DNA from: an uncultured Clostridium sp.
GTDB taxonomy: Bacteria > Bacillota > Clostridia > Lachnospirales > Lachnospiraceae
Direction of reading: 5' to 3'
Assembly: GCA_902496665.1 (NCBI GenBank)
Contig: CABVBU010000003.1
Location: forward strand, 62,001-126,000
Length of the DNA stretch: 64,000 nucleotides
Numbering within the stretch: position 1 is the stretch's first letter; every line of letters begins with the position of its first letter. Of this stretch, positions 24,790-33,703 are shown piece after piece. The position numbers and the translations under genes are program-made. The notes under the pieces were generated by a model, which worked only from the letters and a program-made list of their open reading frames with translations, was not told the origin of the DNA and ran no database searches.

Positions 24790-25872
24790 GTGATAAGAAT
24801 TTTACAAGTTGTAAATGACATGCATCGCGCTGGGTTGGAAACGATGCTGATGAATTATTATCGGAATATTGATCGTGAGAGAGTTCAGTTCGACTTTCTG
24901 ACGCACCGACCGGAGAAAAGCGATTATGATGATGAAATTGTTAGCCTTGGAGGTAAGGTTTACTATGCTCCGAGATTGTATCCACAGAATTACCCGGCAT
25001 ATTTCAAATATATGAAGCAATTTTGGGCGGAGCATCCGGAGTACAAAATCGTTCATTCACATATTGACTCCATGAGCTATCTCCCTCTTCTGACAGCGAA
25101 GAAGGCAGGTGTACCTGTGAGAATTGCTCACAGTCATAACACCTCTATTGACAAGGATTTTAAGTATATTCTGAAGCAACTGTTCCGATATGGTATTAAC
25201 TCTGTTGCTAACTATCACTTAGCGTGTGGATCGGAAGCGGGACGGTTTCTGTACAGAAATGATGATTTCAAGGTTATTCCGAACGCGGTTGATGCTGAGC
25301 AGTTCTATTTCAATGCAGATGTCAGGGCTGATAAGAGAAAAGAATTGGGCCTCACAGCTCAGTTTGTTATCGGACATGTTGGGCGTTTGTCTTATCAGAA
25401 AAACCATGGGTTCCTGCTGAAAATTTTTGCTGAAATTGTCAAAAAAGAACAGAACGCGATTCTGCTGCTGGCAGGCACCGGCGAAAAGGAGCAGGAACTT
25501 AGAGCGTTGGTCGAGCAGCTTGCATTGAACAACCAGGTGGTGTTTCTTGGCAATAGGAGCGATGTCGCAGAGCTTTATCAGGCCATGGATGTTTTTGTGT
25601 TACCATCCCACTTTGAAGGAATTCCAGTGGTGGGTGTTGAAGCTCAGTTCGCGGACTTGCCTTGTGTTTTTTCTGATAAGGTCCCCAGCGAAGTCGCATT
25701 CAGTGAGAAAGTATGTTTTCTTCCATTGAGTGATTCTCCGGAAGCGTGGGCTAATCGAATTATTGCGTGTAGAGGGCAGGAAAGAAGTTCTGACCGGAAT
25801 GAAATTGTAAATAGCCATTATGATATCAAAACTGCGTACAAAATTTTGCAGGATTACTATCTTGCCTTTTGA
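24790..25872 (+). CDS. Glycosyltransferase, GT4 family (EpsF-like)
   Basis: A 360-residue GT-B glycosyltransferase. The acceptor half has MHRAGLETMLMNYYRNIDRE and HSHIDSMSYLPLL; the donor half has IGHVGRLSYQKNHGFLLKIF, LAGTGEKE and LPSHFEGIPVVGVEAQ. It starts at GTG 24790, supported by AAAGGAG 9 bp upstream and by no better Met nearby. The family resemblance is to EpsF of Bacillus and Streptococcus exopolysaccharide loci. The donor sugar and linkage are not predictable. Confidence 0.9.
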   Translation: MIRILQVVNDMHRAGLETMLMNYYRNIDRERVQFDFLTHRPEKSDYDDEIVSLGGKVYYAPRLYPQNYPAYFKYMKQFWAEHPEYKIVHSHIDSMSYLPLLTAKKAGVPVRIAHSHNTSIDKDFKYILKQLFRYGINSVANYHLACGSEAGRFLYRNDDFKVIPNAVDAEQFYFNADVRADKRKELGLTAQFVIGHVGRLSYQKNHGFLLKIFAEIVKKEQNAILLLAGTGEKEQELRALVEQLALNNQVVFLGNRSDVAELYQAMDVFVLPSHFEGIPVVGVEAQFADLPCVFSDKVPSEVAFSEKVCFLPLSDSPEAWANRIIACRGQERSSDRNEIVNSHYDIKTAYKILQDYYLAF

Positions 25873-25906
25873 TTGGTATTTGCAATATTTTTCGTGGAGG
25901 GAATAA

Positions 25907-27118
25907 ATGGGAGTTGTATTATTTGAGAATAAAAGTGATTGCTGCGCATGCGGGGCTTGCCTGAATGTCTGTTCCAAAAGTGCAATCTCAATGAAACCGG
26001 ACGCGGAGGGATTTTTGTATCCTGAAATCGATCCCAACAAGTGCGTGGAATGTGGCGTCTGCAAGAGAGTTTGCAAGTATAAAACATCAGACTTGAATGC
26101 TGTTGAAAGTACATACGCTGTGACAAATAGAGATGAGAAGCAAATTATGAAGGCTGCTTCCGGTGGCTTGTTCTCAGCAGCGGCTTCAGCTATCTTGTCG
26201 GATGGTGGGTGTGTGTTTGGTGCGACATTAACATTTGATAGCGGTCACCCCGATACACACCACATCATGGTAGAGAATAAAGAGGATCTTTGGAAGCTGC
26301 AAGGATCGAAGTATGTGCAGAGTCGGATTGGCAGGACATATCAGCAGGCAAAGGAATGCCTGCAGCATGGGCGAACGGTTCTCTTTTCTGGTACACCGTG
26401 CCAGATAGCTGGCTTAAAAAGCTATTTGGGGAAAGTGTATGAGAACCTTTATACAATGGATCTCATTTGCCATGGCGTTCCCTCTGCCGAATTCTTTGAT
26501 GGTTATATTCAAGAGCTGAATAAGAAATATCGTGGCAAAGTAACAGAGTATAAGTTCCGCGATAAAACAAAAGGTTGGGGGATGAATACTGCCTTTGAGA
26601 TTGTTCGCGGGGATAAGAAGACGACGATTTTTAAAACTGCAAAAGTTCAGTCATATCTTTCGCTTTTCTATGATTGTAAAATATTTCGAGAAAACTGCTA
26701 CAGCTGCCCGTATGCCGGCTCAAGCAGAGTTGGAGACGTGACAATTGGGGACTATTGGGGTATTGAAAACGAACATCCTGAGTTGGATCATGATCCTGAC
26801 TTTGATAAAGAAAAAGGCATTTCTTGCCTTCTAATCAATTCCCCTAAGGGACAGGAATTATTCGAACTTATAGAAAATCAGATTCATTTTGTTCCGTCCC
26901 AGTTTGCAAAGGTTGCGAAGACCAATGGGCAGTTAAAGGCACCTTCAGTCATGCCAATGGAACGTAATAATATCTTGGACATTAATAGAAGAAACGGATA
27001 TGAAGGTGTAGAGCGCTATTTCAGCAGGAAATATCGTTATCAGATTTTACTCTATACTGGATATGATTTGATTCCGCAAAAAGTGCGCAAGAGGTTGAAG
27101 AAAATTTTGAAGAGGTAA
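25907..27118 (+). CDS. Iron-sulfur protein, coenzyme F420 hydrogenase/dehydrogenase beta-subunit family
   Basis: This 403-residue cytosolic protein has two [4Fe-4S] ferredoxin motifs near the N-terminus, CCACGACLNVC and CVECGVCKRVC, followed by the F420 hydrogenase/dehydrogenase beta-subunit N- and C-terminal domains (ASGGLFSAAASAIL, FSGTPCQIAGLKSYL, RVGDVTIGDYWGI). In Firmicutes and Bacteroidetes such genes regularly sit beside polysaccharide pyruvyl transferases, as here with the next gene 4 bp away. A role in the pyruvylation step or in sugar redox chemistry is inferred from this pairing; Clostridia generally lack F420, so the cofactor is likely a flavin. Confidence 0.88.
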   Translation: MGVVLFENKSDCCACGACLNVCSKSAISMKPDAEGFLYPEIDPNKCVECGVCKRVCKYKTSDLNAVESTYAVTNRDEKQIMKAASGGLFSAAASAILSDGGCVFGATLTFDSGHPDTHHIMVENKEDLWKLQGSKYVQSRIGRTYQQAKECLQHGRTVLFSGTPCQIAGLKSYLGKVYENLYTMDLICHGVPSAEFFDGYIQELNKKYRGKVTEYKFRDKTKGWGMNTAFEIVRGDKKTTIFKTAKVQSYLSLFYDCKIFRENCYSCPYAGSSRVGDVTIGDYWGIENEHPELDHDPDFDKEKGISCLLINSPKGQELFELIENQIHFVPSQFAKVAKTNGQLKAPSVMPMERNNILDINRRNGYEGVERYFSRKYRYQILLYTGYDLIPQKVRKRLKKILKR

Positions 27119-27122
27119 TTTG

Positions 27123-28247
27123 ATGGTTGTAAATGTGATAACAAGACATGCTCCGACGAATTATGGTTCTCTGTTACAGGCAATTGCAACACAAAGAGTG
27201 ATTATGAATCTGGGGCATGAGTGTCGAATAATAAATTATATTCCGAAATGCGAAACTGGCGTTAGGATGGCGATTACGCAGCTTGAACAAAAAACAAAGT
27301 GGAGACGCAATCCGATAAAAAAAGCGATATATCTAATGGTGGCGGAGCCTGAAACTTTGTTGATGGATAGAAAATTCTTGGCGATGAGAAAAAAATACCT
27401 GCTGATGGGACCCTGTTGTGCCACAACAGGGGAGCTTAAGAAATTGTATGCTGAGAAAAAGGACGAAGTTTTTCTTACCGGAAGCGATCAGGTGTGGGGA
27501 CCTATCTCTACCGGACATTACGATCCAACTTATTTTCTTGATTTTGTCCCGAAAAGTTCACGCAAGCTTGCTTTTGCGGCCAGTTTTGGAAAAGCAATAT
27601 TTGATGAACAAACACTCAAAGAATATAGAGTGCTTTTAAAAAAATATGACAGTTTGGCCGTTAGAGAGAACGTTGCGGTTGAACTCCTGAAAAAAATGGA
27701 CATTTCGGCAAAGCAGGTACTTGATCCTACTTTATTAATGGACGCTGATGCTTGGTCCGAATATGTCAAACCAATGAAGAAACCTGAAAAATATGTACTT
27801 GTTTATCAGATACATGCAAATTCGGATTTAGATCACTACGCAGTGAAGTTTGCTGAAAAAGCAGAGTTACCATTGCTCCGCGTTTCACCGTTGCTTCACC
27901 AAGCAAAACGTAGCGGAAAGTTTGTGTACTGCCCTGATATCAGCGGATTTTTGGATCTCGTAAAAAATGCTACCTATATGGTAACAGATTCATTTCATGG
28001 TACAGCTTTTGCTATCAATTTCAATACACAGTTTGTCGAAGTGCTTCCGAATACAGGAACCAGCAACCGAAATCAGAGTATTTTAGAATTGACTGGACTG
28101 ACAGATAGAATTGTTCGAGATTTGAATGATTTTTCATATATCGATCAGGAGATTGATTTTAAGGAAGCGAATGAAAAGATTGGTACAAGTAGAATAGAAT
28201 CCATTCGGATTTTAGAGGAAATGCTGGCAGAGCAGATTGGAATTTGA
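27123..28247 (+). CDS. Polysaccharide pyruvyl transferase family protein
   Basis: Members of this family (CsaB, EpsO, WcaK-like) transfer pyruvate from phosphoenolpyruvate to a sugar hydroxyl pair to make an acidic ketal. The 374-residue sequence shows the family start VITRHAPTNYGSLLQAIA, the central TGSDQVWGP and ASFGKA, and the C-terminal VTDSFHGTAFAINFNTQF containing the conserved SxHG. The ATG at 27123 is used; a TTG one codon earlier is in frame. It is immediately downstream of the iron-sulfur partner gene and overlaps the end of the next frame's leader. Confidence 0.9.
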   Translation: MVVNVITRHAPTNYGSLLQAIATQRVIMNLGHECRIINYIPKCETGVRMAITQLEQKTKWRRNPIKKAIYLMVAEPETLLMDRKFLAMRKKYLLMGPCCATTGELKKLYAEKKDEVFLTGSDQVWGPISTGHYDPTYFLDFVPKSSRKLAFAASFGKAIFDEQTLKEYRVLLKKYDSLAVRENVAVELLKKMDISAKQVLDPTLLMDADAWSEYVKPMKKPEKYVLVYQIHANSDLDHYAVKFAEKAELPLLRVSPLLHQAKRSGKFVYCPDISGFLDLVKNATYMVTDSFHGTAFAINFNTQFVEVLPNTGTSNRNQSILELTGLTDRIVRDLNDFSYIDQEIDFKEANEKIGTSRIESIRILEEMLAEQIGI

Positions 28248-28273
28248 CCGTAAGGATAGTGGAGGATGGACGA

Positions 28274-29320
28274 ATGAATATAGCTATTATATCTCACAGT
28301 GCCGGTGGTGGTGGAGCAGAACGTGTGGCTGTTAATTTAGCAAACCATTTATTGAACGAGAACGAGGTGTTTTTCTGTGCCGTACATTCAGATAGAAGGG
28401 AATATTATTTGGATTCGAAAGTTCAATATGATTATATAGGAACAGAAAGAGGCGGATTTAGAGGGCAGCTATCTATTGCTATTAATCTGAGAAAATACAT
28501 AAAGAAAAATAATATAGAAGTCATGATTTCTTTTATTTCTGTTGAGGGTATTTTCTTGATTGGCAATAAAAAACTTTTTAAAATATATTCCTTGCGGAAT
28601 GATCCGACAAAGTTCTTTAATAGTGGGCTTAAAAAGATCCTTAGAAATTTAGTGTATTGGGATGCGGATAAAATCGTATTTCAAACCCCAGATGCCAGAG
28701 ATTATTTTTGCCAAAAGATCCGTGAACATGGAGTCTTGATTCCCAACCCTGTGAAGAGCGGATTACCCTACTGGAATGAAGAAAACCACCGAAAAGAAGT
28801 TGTGGTTGCATGCCGTATTAACAAACAAAAGAACCTTTTTATGCTATTGGACGCATACCGTATTGTTTGGGAAAAGCGGCAGGACTATAAACTTTCGATT
28901 TACGGAGAAGGGGAGCTGAAGGAAGCCCTAGTGAGGTACGCTGAGCAGTTGGGCATTTCGGAGGCGGTGAAATTTCACGGTTTCTCCAGTGAAATTCACA
29001 AAATTATGGCCGAATCGGCTATTTATGTTTCTTCCTCTGACTATGAAGGTATTTCGAATTCCATGTTGGAAGCGTTGGCAATTGGAATTCCGGCGGTATG
29101 CACGGATTGCCCGGTAGGTGGCGCTAGAATGTATATTCGTGACGGGGAAAATGGTTATTTGATTCCTGTAGGAGATGCGGATGTGATGGCTGATCGTATG
29201 CTCGCCTTAATGGAAGACAAAAAACTTGGAGAATCTTTTTCTAAAGAGTCTGTTAAAATTCGTGAAGAACTCACAGACGATAGAATCTTTGGTATGTGGA
29301 AAGCGTTGCTGGTTCGATAA
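28274..29320 (+). CDS. Glycosyltransferase, GT4 family
   Basis: A 348-residue GT-B glycosyltransferase. The N-terminus SHSAGGGGAERVAVNLANHL is a signature of GT4 enzymes of this type. The C-terminal half carries VACRINKQKNLFMLLDAYRI, YGEGELKEALVRYAE and SSDYEGISNSMLEALAIGIP. The ATG at 28274 follows GGAGG by 8 bp and begins at the first beta strand, so the upstream in-frame start at 28244 is not used. The gene marks the beginning of the most AT-rich part of the locus, which suggests separate acquisition. Confidence 0.9.
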   Translation: MNIAIISHSAGGGGAERVAVNLANHLLNENEVFFCAVHSDRREYYLDSKVQYDYIGTERGGFRGQLSIAINLRKYIKKNNIEVMISFISVEGIFLIGNKKLFKIYSLRNDPTKFFNSGLKKILRNLVYWDADKIVFQTPDARDYFCQKIREHGVLIPNPVKSGLPYWNEENHRKEVVVACRINKQKNLFMLLDAYRIVWEKRQDYKLSIYGEGELKEALVRYAEQLGISEAVKFHGFSSEIHKIMAESAIYVSSSDYEGISNSMLEALAIGIPAVCTDCPVGGARMYIRDGENGYLIPVGDADVMADRMLALMEDKKLGESFSKESVKIREELTDDRIFGMWKALLVR

Positions 29321-29401
29321 GTTTCTCCGTAATTTGATTAAATGCGAGATCAAACTGGATTGTCTTTGTGAAATTTGAAGCAATCGGAAAAGGAGAATGG
29401 A

Positions 29402-30658
29402 ATGAAAATCAGAATTAACAAATCGGCGATTACACAATATTTATTGATATACCTCATGTTCATAATTCCTGGAAGTTGTTTGTTTGCAAAGTACTGGACA
29501 GGAACTATGAAGTATTATGTGTTACTTATAGTCTATGCTGCCTTGATTGCTTTTAAGAACAAATATCAATCTCGGTATTCGATTTGCTTTCTTTTATTAT
29601 TGTTGTTCTTTACTGTATTTTCTAGATTTTTGGTTGGTGGTGTAGGACTTTCTGCGTGGTGTCAGTTTGCTGTGTGTATTCTTAGCACACAAATTGCTAT
29701 TTGTTGTGATAGAGAAAATTTTTTAAATAGATGGATTCAAACTGTTGAATTTTTTGCAGCAATTAGTATTGGGTTTTGGGCCGTCTTTTGTATTGCACCG
29801 AATTTAGTCAACCTTTGGCCGGCTCAATCTTATGATACTCAGGCACTGGGAACAGCAGGATGGGAAACATATTGGCATGGTAAAGGAGTACTTCTGTATA
29901 GCTACTTGGAAATTCATCCCACAAGAAATTGTGGCATTTTCACTGAACCAGGAGTCTATCAGATTGTTTTGAACATGGCATTGTTTGTGTTACTGTTTTG
30001 GAAAGATAAACTCTCTTTTGCAGCGGAAAGACGATATAGAAGATGCTTAAATATAATCTTAATAGGAATTATTACAGCTCAATCGACGACAGGTTATTTG
30101 GGATTGGTTCTCATCTTGTTTTTCTTTTATTTTACTCATCAAGAATATGCGGTGAGCCGAGTTAAATTTTACTTAATGGGATTGGTTTTTATTGCTCTCG
30201 TTGTTTTATTTGTAGATTATGCAACAAGAGCAAATGATAGTATTTTGTATAAACAGATTATCGAAAAACTATTTGGATCTTCTGGTAGCGGTTTTGATGT
30301 ATCATCGGGGACAGGCCAGTATAGATTAGGAACCATGATGATTAGTCTTGCAACCGTTTTTCAGCATCCATTGGGAGTAGGATATGACGCGTTCTATGCA
30401 GCACGAAATGCTTTTGGAAGTGGTTTAGTAGCAGCAAGTCTTTTAGCTTTTGCTGCTGTTTATGGGATTATCCCATGGTTGATAGTTCTTGGAATGATAT
30501 TCACGCCGGTGTTTAGATATCAAAGAAGAGCAGTTGCATTTTTGTATGTTTTGCTTTTTGTAAATACTACTTTGGCACAAACAGATTTGATATATCCGGC
30601 ATTTTTCATGATTCCAATGTATTTGGTAGCAACTAAGAATATGAGGAGGTGGCAATAA
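29402..30658 (+). CDS. Wzy-type O-antigen/polysaccharide polymerase
   Basis: A 418-residue, highly hydrophobic protein with about 10-12 membrane helices, as expected for Wzy, which joins lipid-linked repeat units on the outer face of the membrane. Sequence identity within the family is always low; supporting features are the large extracytoplasmic loop after mid-protein (EIHPTRNCGIFTEPGVYQI) and the TTGYLGLVLILFF segment. The ATG at 29402 follows AAGGAG. The Wzx flippase gene lies nearby, so the locus carries a full Wzx/Wzy pathway. The gene is clearly AT-rich. Confidence 0.82.
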   Translation: MKIRINKSAITQYLLIYLMFIIPGSCLFAKYWTGTMKYYVLLIVYAALIAFKNKYQSRYSICFLLLLLFFTVFSRFLVGGVGLSAWCQFAVCILSTQIAICCDRENFLNRWIQTVEFFAAISIGFWAVFCIAPNLVNLWPAQSYDTQALGTAGWETYWHGKGVLLYSYLEIHPTRNCGIFTEPGVYQIVLNMALFVLLFWKDKLSFAAERRYRRCLNIILIGIITAQSTTGYLGLVLILFFFYFTHQEYAVSRVKFYLMGLVFIALVVLFVDYATRANDSILYKQIIEKLFGSSGSGFDVSSGTGQYRLGTMMISLATVFQHPLGVGYDAFYAARNAFGSGLVAASLLAFAAVYGIIPWLIVLGMIFTPVFRYQRRAVAFLYVLLFVNTTLAQTDLIYPAFFMIPMYLVATKNMRRWQ

Positions 30659-30661
30659 CCG

Positions 30662-31591
30662 ATGAAGAAAACTCTTATGATATGCTCTAACGAAAATGCG
30701 TACTATTTTGATCATGTCCATATTCCGGGATTATCAATTAGAGGACTCTTTAAGAACCACGCTGAGTTCAATAATCCTGTACTCAAATTTCTCAGAAAAG
30801 CGAAATCGAGATGGACATGTTTCTTTTATCAGGATTGGTTCAAAAATATTGATTCATATGAAAAAATAATTGTATTAGATGTGGCTTATTCCTATGATTC
30901 TCAACTTCTACGAAATATTGCACAGAAAGCTACGAATTCTAAGTTGTATTTTTATTCTTGGAATATAGCAAAGGATGAATCAAAATTTGAAATTACTTAT
31001 AATGCGGTAAAGGATTCCGGATTTCAGTTTTATTCATACGATAGAGGAGAGTGCGAAAAGTATGGTTTGAAGTTCAATACAATCATGTATGATCGCACCT
31101 TGACTTTGCAGACAGCTCATGAACAATATGATACTTTGTTCCTTGGATATTTAAAAGACAGGAAGGAAGATATTTTATCGTTATACGATATGTTTACTTC
31201 TGCAGGATTAACCCCAAGATTTGTTATTGTTAGTAAGGGAGAAAGAAAAGAAAAATTTCCATTTGAATATCGAGATGATTATGTAGGGTACTACGATTAT
31301 TTAAAGATGGTCGGAACCAGTCGTGCCATATTAGATATTGCGCAACAGAAACAAGATGGATATTCGATGAGAGTGATGGAGGCAATCTTTTTTAATAAAA
31401 AACTTGTTACAACGAATACTGCGGTTAAACAATCAGTATTTTATGACGAAAATAATATCTTCATTGTTGACTTAAAAACAACTACTGCAGATGAACTTCA
31501 AGCTTTCTTTGCAAAGCCTTTTAGAAACTACAGTGACGAAGTTCGAGAATATTATTCCATAGAAGCGTGGGTTGACCGCTTTACCGAGTAG
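30662..31591 (+). CDS. Putative glycosyltransferase or CPS biosynthesis protein
   Basis: A 309-residue cytosolic protein with no membrane helix. It has no strong named signature, but the second half (LFLGYLKDRKEDILSLYDMF, SRAILDIAQQKQDGYSMRVM, EAIFFNKKLVTTN) has the pattern of a GT-B donor-binding domain, as seen in many poorly characterised CPS-locus transferases. It begins 3 bp after the Wzy gene and is followed after 19 bp by an acyltransferase, so it is part of the same transcript. GGAGGTGGC lies just before the ATG. The specific reaction is unknown. Confidence 0.65.
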   Translation: MKKTLMICSNENAYYFDHVHIPGLSIRGLFKNHAEFNNPVLKFLRKAKSRWTCFFYQDWFKNIDSYEKIIVLDVAYSYDSQLLRNIAQKATNSKLYFYSWNIAKDESKFEITYNAVKDSGFQFYSYDRGECEKYGLKFNTIMYDRTLTLQTAHEQYDTLFLGYLKDRKEDILSLYDMFTSAGLTPRFVIVSKGERKEKFPFEYRDDYVGYYDYLKMVGTSRAILDIAQQKQDGYSMRVMEAIFFNKKLVTTNTAVKQSVFYDENNIFIVDLKTTTADELQAFFAKPFRNYSDEVREYYSIEAWVDRFTE

Positions 31592-31610
31592 CTTTTGAAA
31601 GGAGAAGACT

Positions 31611-32192
31611 GTGTTTTCGGATATAAAGAAAAAAATTCGTAGAAAGATAGAATTATACAATTTTAAGCGAAATCATAGAGGTTTGTATGTCGATGGTTCT
31701 TTACAGCTTCGGCTTCCCAAGTATATATCATGTGGTTCCAATATCGCGATAGGAGAGAATAGCAAACTCTTGTGCTGGGATTCTTACAATGGTAAGAAAT
31801 TTGAGACTTCTCCCTCAATTATAATTGGATCTGGGGTACGTACAACGCGGAACCTGACGATTCAATGTGCCAATAGAGTTCAAATCGGTGATAATGTGCT
31901 GATAGCGTCTGATGTTTTCATCATAGATTATAATCATGGAAATTCGCCACTTACAAAGAATTACCTAGATAATCCCTTAAATATTTCGGGGGGGGGCGTA
32001 ACAATTGAGAATGGGGTTTGGATTGGGAATAATGTTATTATTCTTCCAAATGTAACAATAGGGGAAAAAAGTATAGTGGGTGCTGGTTCTGTAGTAACGA
32101 AAAGTATTCCTGCATACTCAGTTGCAGTAGGGAACCCGGCTCATGTTATTAAGCATTTTGATTTTGAGGCTAATATATGGATAGAGGATTAG
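31611..32192 (+). CDS. Hexapeptide-repeat O-acyltransferase (WbbJ-like), intact, with an internal G9 tract
   Basis: A 193-residue left-handed beta-helix acyltransferase, likely acetylating a sugar hydroxyl of the repeat unit with acetyl-CoA. Hexapeptide turns are visible from IAIGENSKL through VQIGDNVLIASDVFI to IENGVWIGNNVIILPNVTIG, with the catalytic-type histidine in DYNHGNSP and the end NPAHVIKHF. It starts at GTG 31611 behind AAAGGAG. A run of nine G residues (31988-31996) encodes part of ISGGGVT. The frame is intact with nine; plus or minus one G would truncate the enzyme before the coil that carries the C-terminal active-site contacts. Confidence 0.9.
   Translation: MFSDIKKKIRRKIELYNFKRNHRGLYVDGSLQLRLPKYISCGSNIAIGENSKLLCWDSYNGKKFETSPSIIIGSGVRTTRNLTIQCANRVQIGDNVLIASDVFIIDYNHGNSPLTKNYLDNPLNISGGGVTIENGVWIGNNVIILPNVTIGEKSIVGAGSVVTKSIPAYSVAVGNPAHVIKHFDFEANIWIED
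31988..31996 (+). repeat. G9 homopolymer inside the first acyltransferase gene
   Basis: Nine G residues in the codons for Ser-Gly-Gly-Gly. In this sequence the downstream frame is open (ON state if it varies). Confidence 0.9.
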
Positions 32193-32193
32193 A

Positions 32194-33642
32194 ATGAACA
32201 AAATATTAGATAAAATAAAGAATGTGCCCATCGGAGTAAAAGCGGCAGCAGTGTATACCTTGGCATCTGTTTTTTCAAAAGGGCTGGCAATTATCACAGT
32301 ACCAATTTTTACGAGAATCATGTCTACTTCTGAAATTGGTGTAGTTAATTTATATAATTCGTGGCATTCCATGTTGAATGCAGTAGTGACGCTTTCATTA
32401 ACGTCTGGAGGTTATTCTGCCGCATTAAAAGAGTTTGGAAAAGAGAGAGATCAATATCAGTCATCGGTATTATCATTAACGTCTTTTGTCGCGTTAATTG
32501 TTGCTTTGATTTATATAATATGTCCGTCTTTTTGGAATGGACTGACCGGTCTGTCAACAGATTTAATGGTCTTGATGCTGATTGGCTTTTTTGTAGCCCC
32601 AGCATATGATTTTTGGCTTGCAAGACAGCGGTACGAATATAAATATAAACTTGCGGGCAGTTTAACAGCTATTACAGCTCTTCTTGCATCGTTATGTGCT
32701 GTAATGATTGTGCTTCACATGAACGCTAAGGAACTGTCTGACGTGGCGAATGGACGACTCTATGCATCGAATATCGTATCTTATATTGTTTACGGGATTT
32801 TGTGGTTCATCATTATTTTTAGAGGGAAAACATTTTTCAATAAGGAATATTGGAAATTCTCCTTACAATTGAGCATTCCTTTGATTGGATATGCCTTAGC
32901 TGCACAGGTTCTTAGCGTATCGGATCGGATGATGATTAGCAGAATGGTGGATAATAGTGCAGTTGGAATTTATAGTACTTTGTATACCGTTAGTTCGATA
33001 TCTTTACTGGTATGGAGTGCGATAAATGCTTCTTTTATACCATATCTGTATCAGAATATTGAGTCAGATAAGAATGAAATAAAGAAATATTCACTTTTGC
33101 TTATGGGCGCTTATGCGATTGTGGCTGCATTATTAACATTCTTTGCTCCTGAAATTGTAAGAACATTAGCTACTGAGGAATATTATGAAGCGATTTATAT
33201 TATGCCACCTATTGCTGGCGGTGTCTTTCTGACATGCGTATCCAATATGTACTCGAATATTATGATTTACTATAAGAAGACTCAATATATTATGTATGCT
33301 TCGATAGCTGCGGCAGCTACCAATGTTGTTTTGAACTATTTTTGTATTGCGAAATTTGGTTATATGGCTGCGGCATATACTACTCTGGTTGCGTATATCG
33401 TATTAGCTCTTGGAGAGGCTGTTTGTGCTCATGTGGTATGTAAAAAAGAGAGAGGTGCCAACTACGAGGTATACAATGATAAAGCGGTTGGACTGATGGC
33501 GGTTATGGCCATTCTACTATGCTTGAGCGGATTAATTTGGTATCAGTATGCTGTTTTAAGATATGGAATTATTATAGCTGGCTGTGCGGTTGGTGCCGTA
33601 CTGGGATATAGAGTTATAAAAATGAGGAAGGTGAAGCAGTAA
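32194..33642 (+). CDS. Wzx-type oligosaccharide flippase
   Basis: A 482-residue membrane protein with about 12-14 hydrophobic helices, from the MOP/polysaccharide transport superfamily; it should flip the lipid-linked repeat unit to the outer face. The start is typical: a short amphipathic lead, then AAAVYTLASVFSKGLAIITV followed by PIFTRIMSTSEIGV. The middle carries LIGYALAAQVLSVSDRMMIS. It begins 2 bp after the acyltransferase stop, so translation is probably coupled. It works with the Wzy encoded 1.5 kb upstream. Confidence 0.92.
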   Translation: MNKILDKIKNVPIGVKAAAVYTLASVFSKGLAIITVPIFTRIMSTSEIGVVNLYNSWHSMLNAVVTLSLTSGGYSAALKEFGKERDQYQSSVLSLTSFVALIVALIYIICPSFWNGLTGLSTDLMVLMLIGFFVAPAYDFWLARQRYEYKYKLAGSLTAITALLASLCAVMIVLHMNAKELSDVANGRLYASNIVSYIVYGILWFIIIFRGKTFFNKEYWKFSLQLSIPLIGYALAAQVLSVSDRMMISRMVDNSAVGIYSTLYTVSSISLLVWSAINASFIPYLYQNIESDKNEIKKYSLLLMGAYAIVAALLTFFAPEIVRTLATEEYYEAIYIMPPIAGGVFLTCVSNMYSNIMIYYKKTQYIMYASIAAAATNVVLNYFCIAKFGYMAAAYTTLVAYIVLALGEAVCAHVVCKKERGANYEVYNDKAVGLMAVMAILLCLSGLIWYQYAVLRYGIIIAGCAVGAVLGYRVIKMRKVKQ

Positions 33643-33703
33643 AGTTATACAAGATTATAGGTGCTCTTGTTTTCCGGCATTCTTTTGTTACCGAAACAAT
33701 TCA

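Noticed and set aside
23574..24821. 415-codon open frame on the minus strand opposite ugd
   Set aside because: It mirrors the ugd codon pattern, has no ribosome site, and its translation is rich in Cys, Ile and Leu without any family resemblance. ugd on the plus strand has full catalytic motifs.
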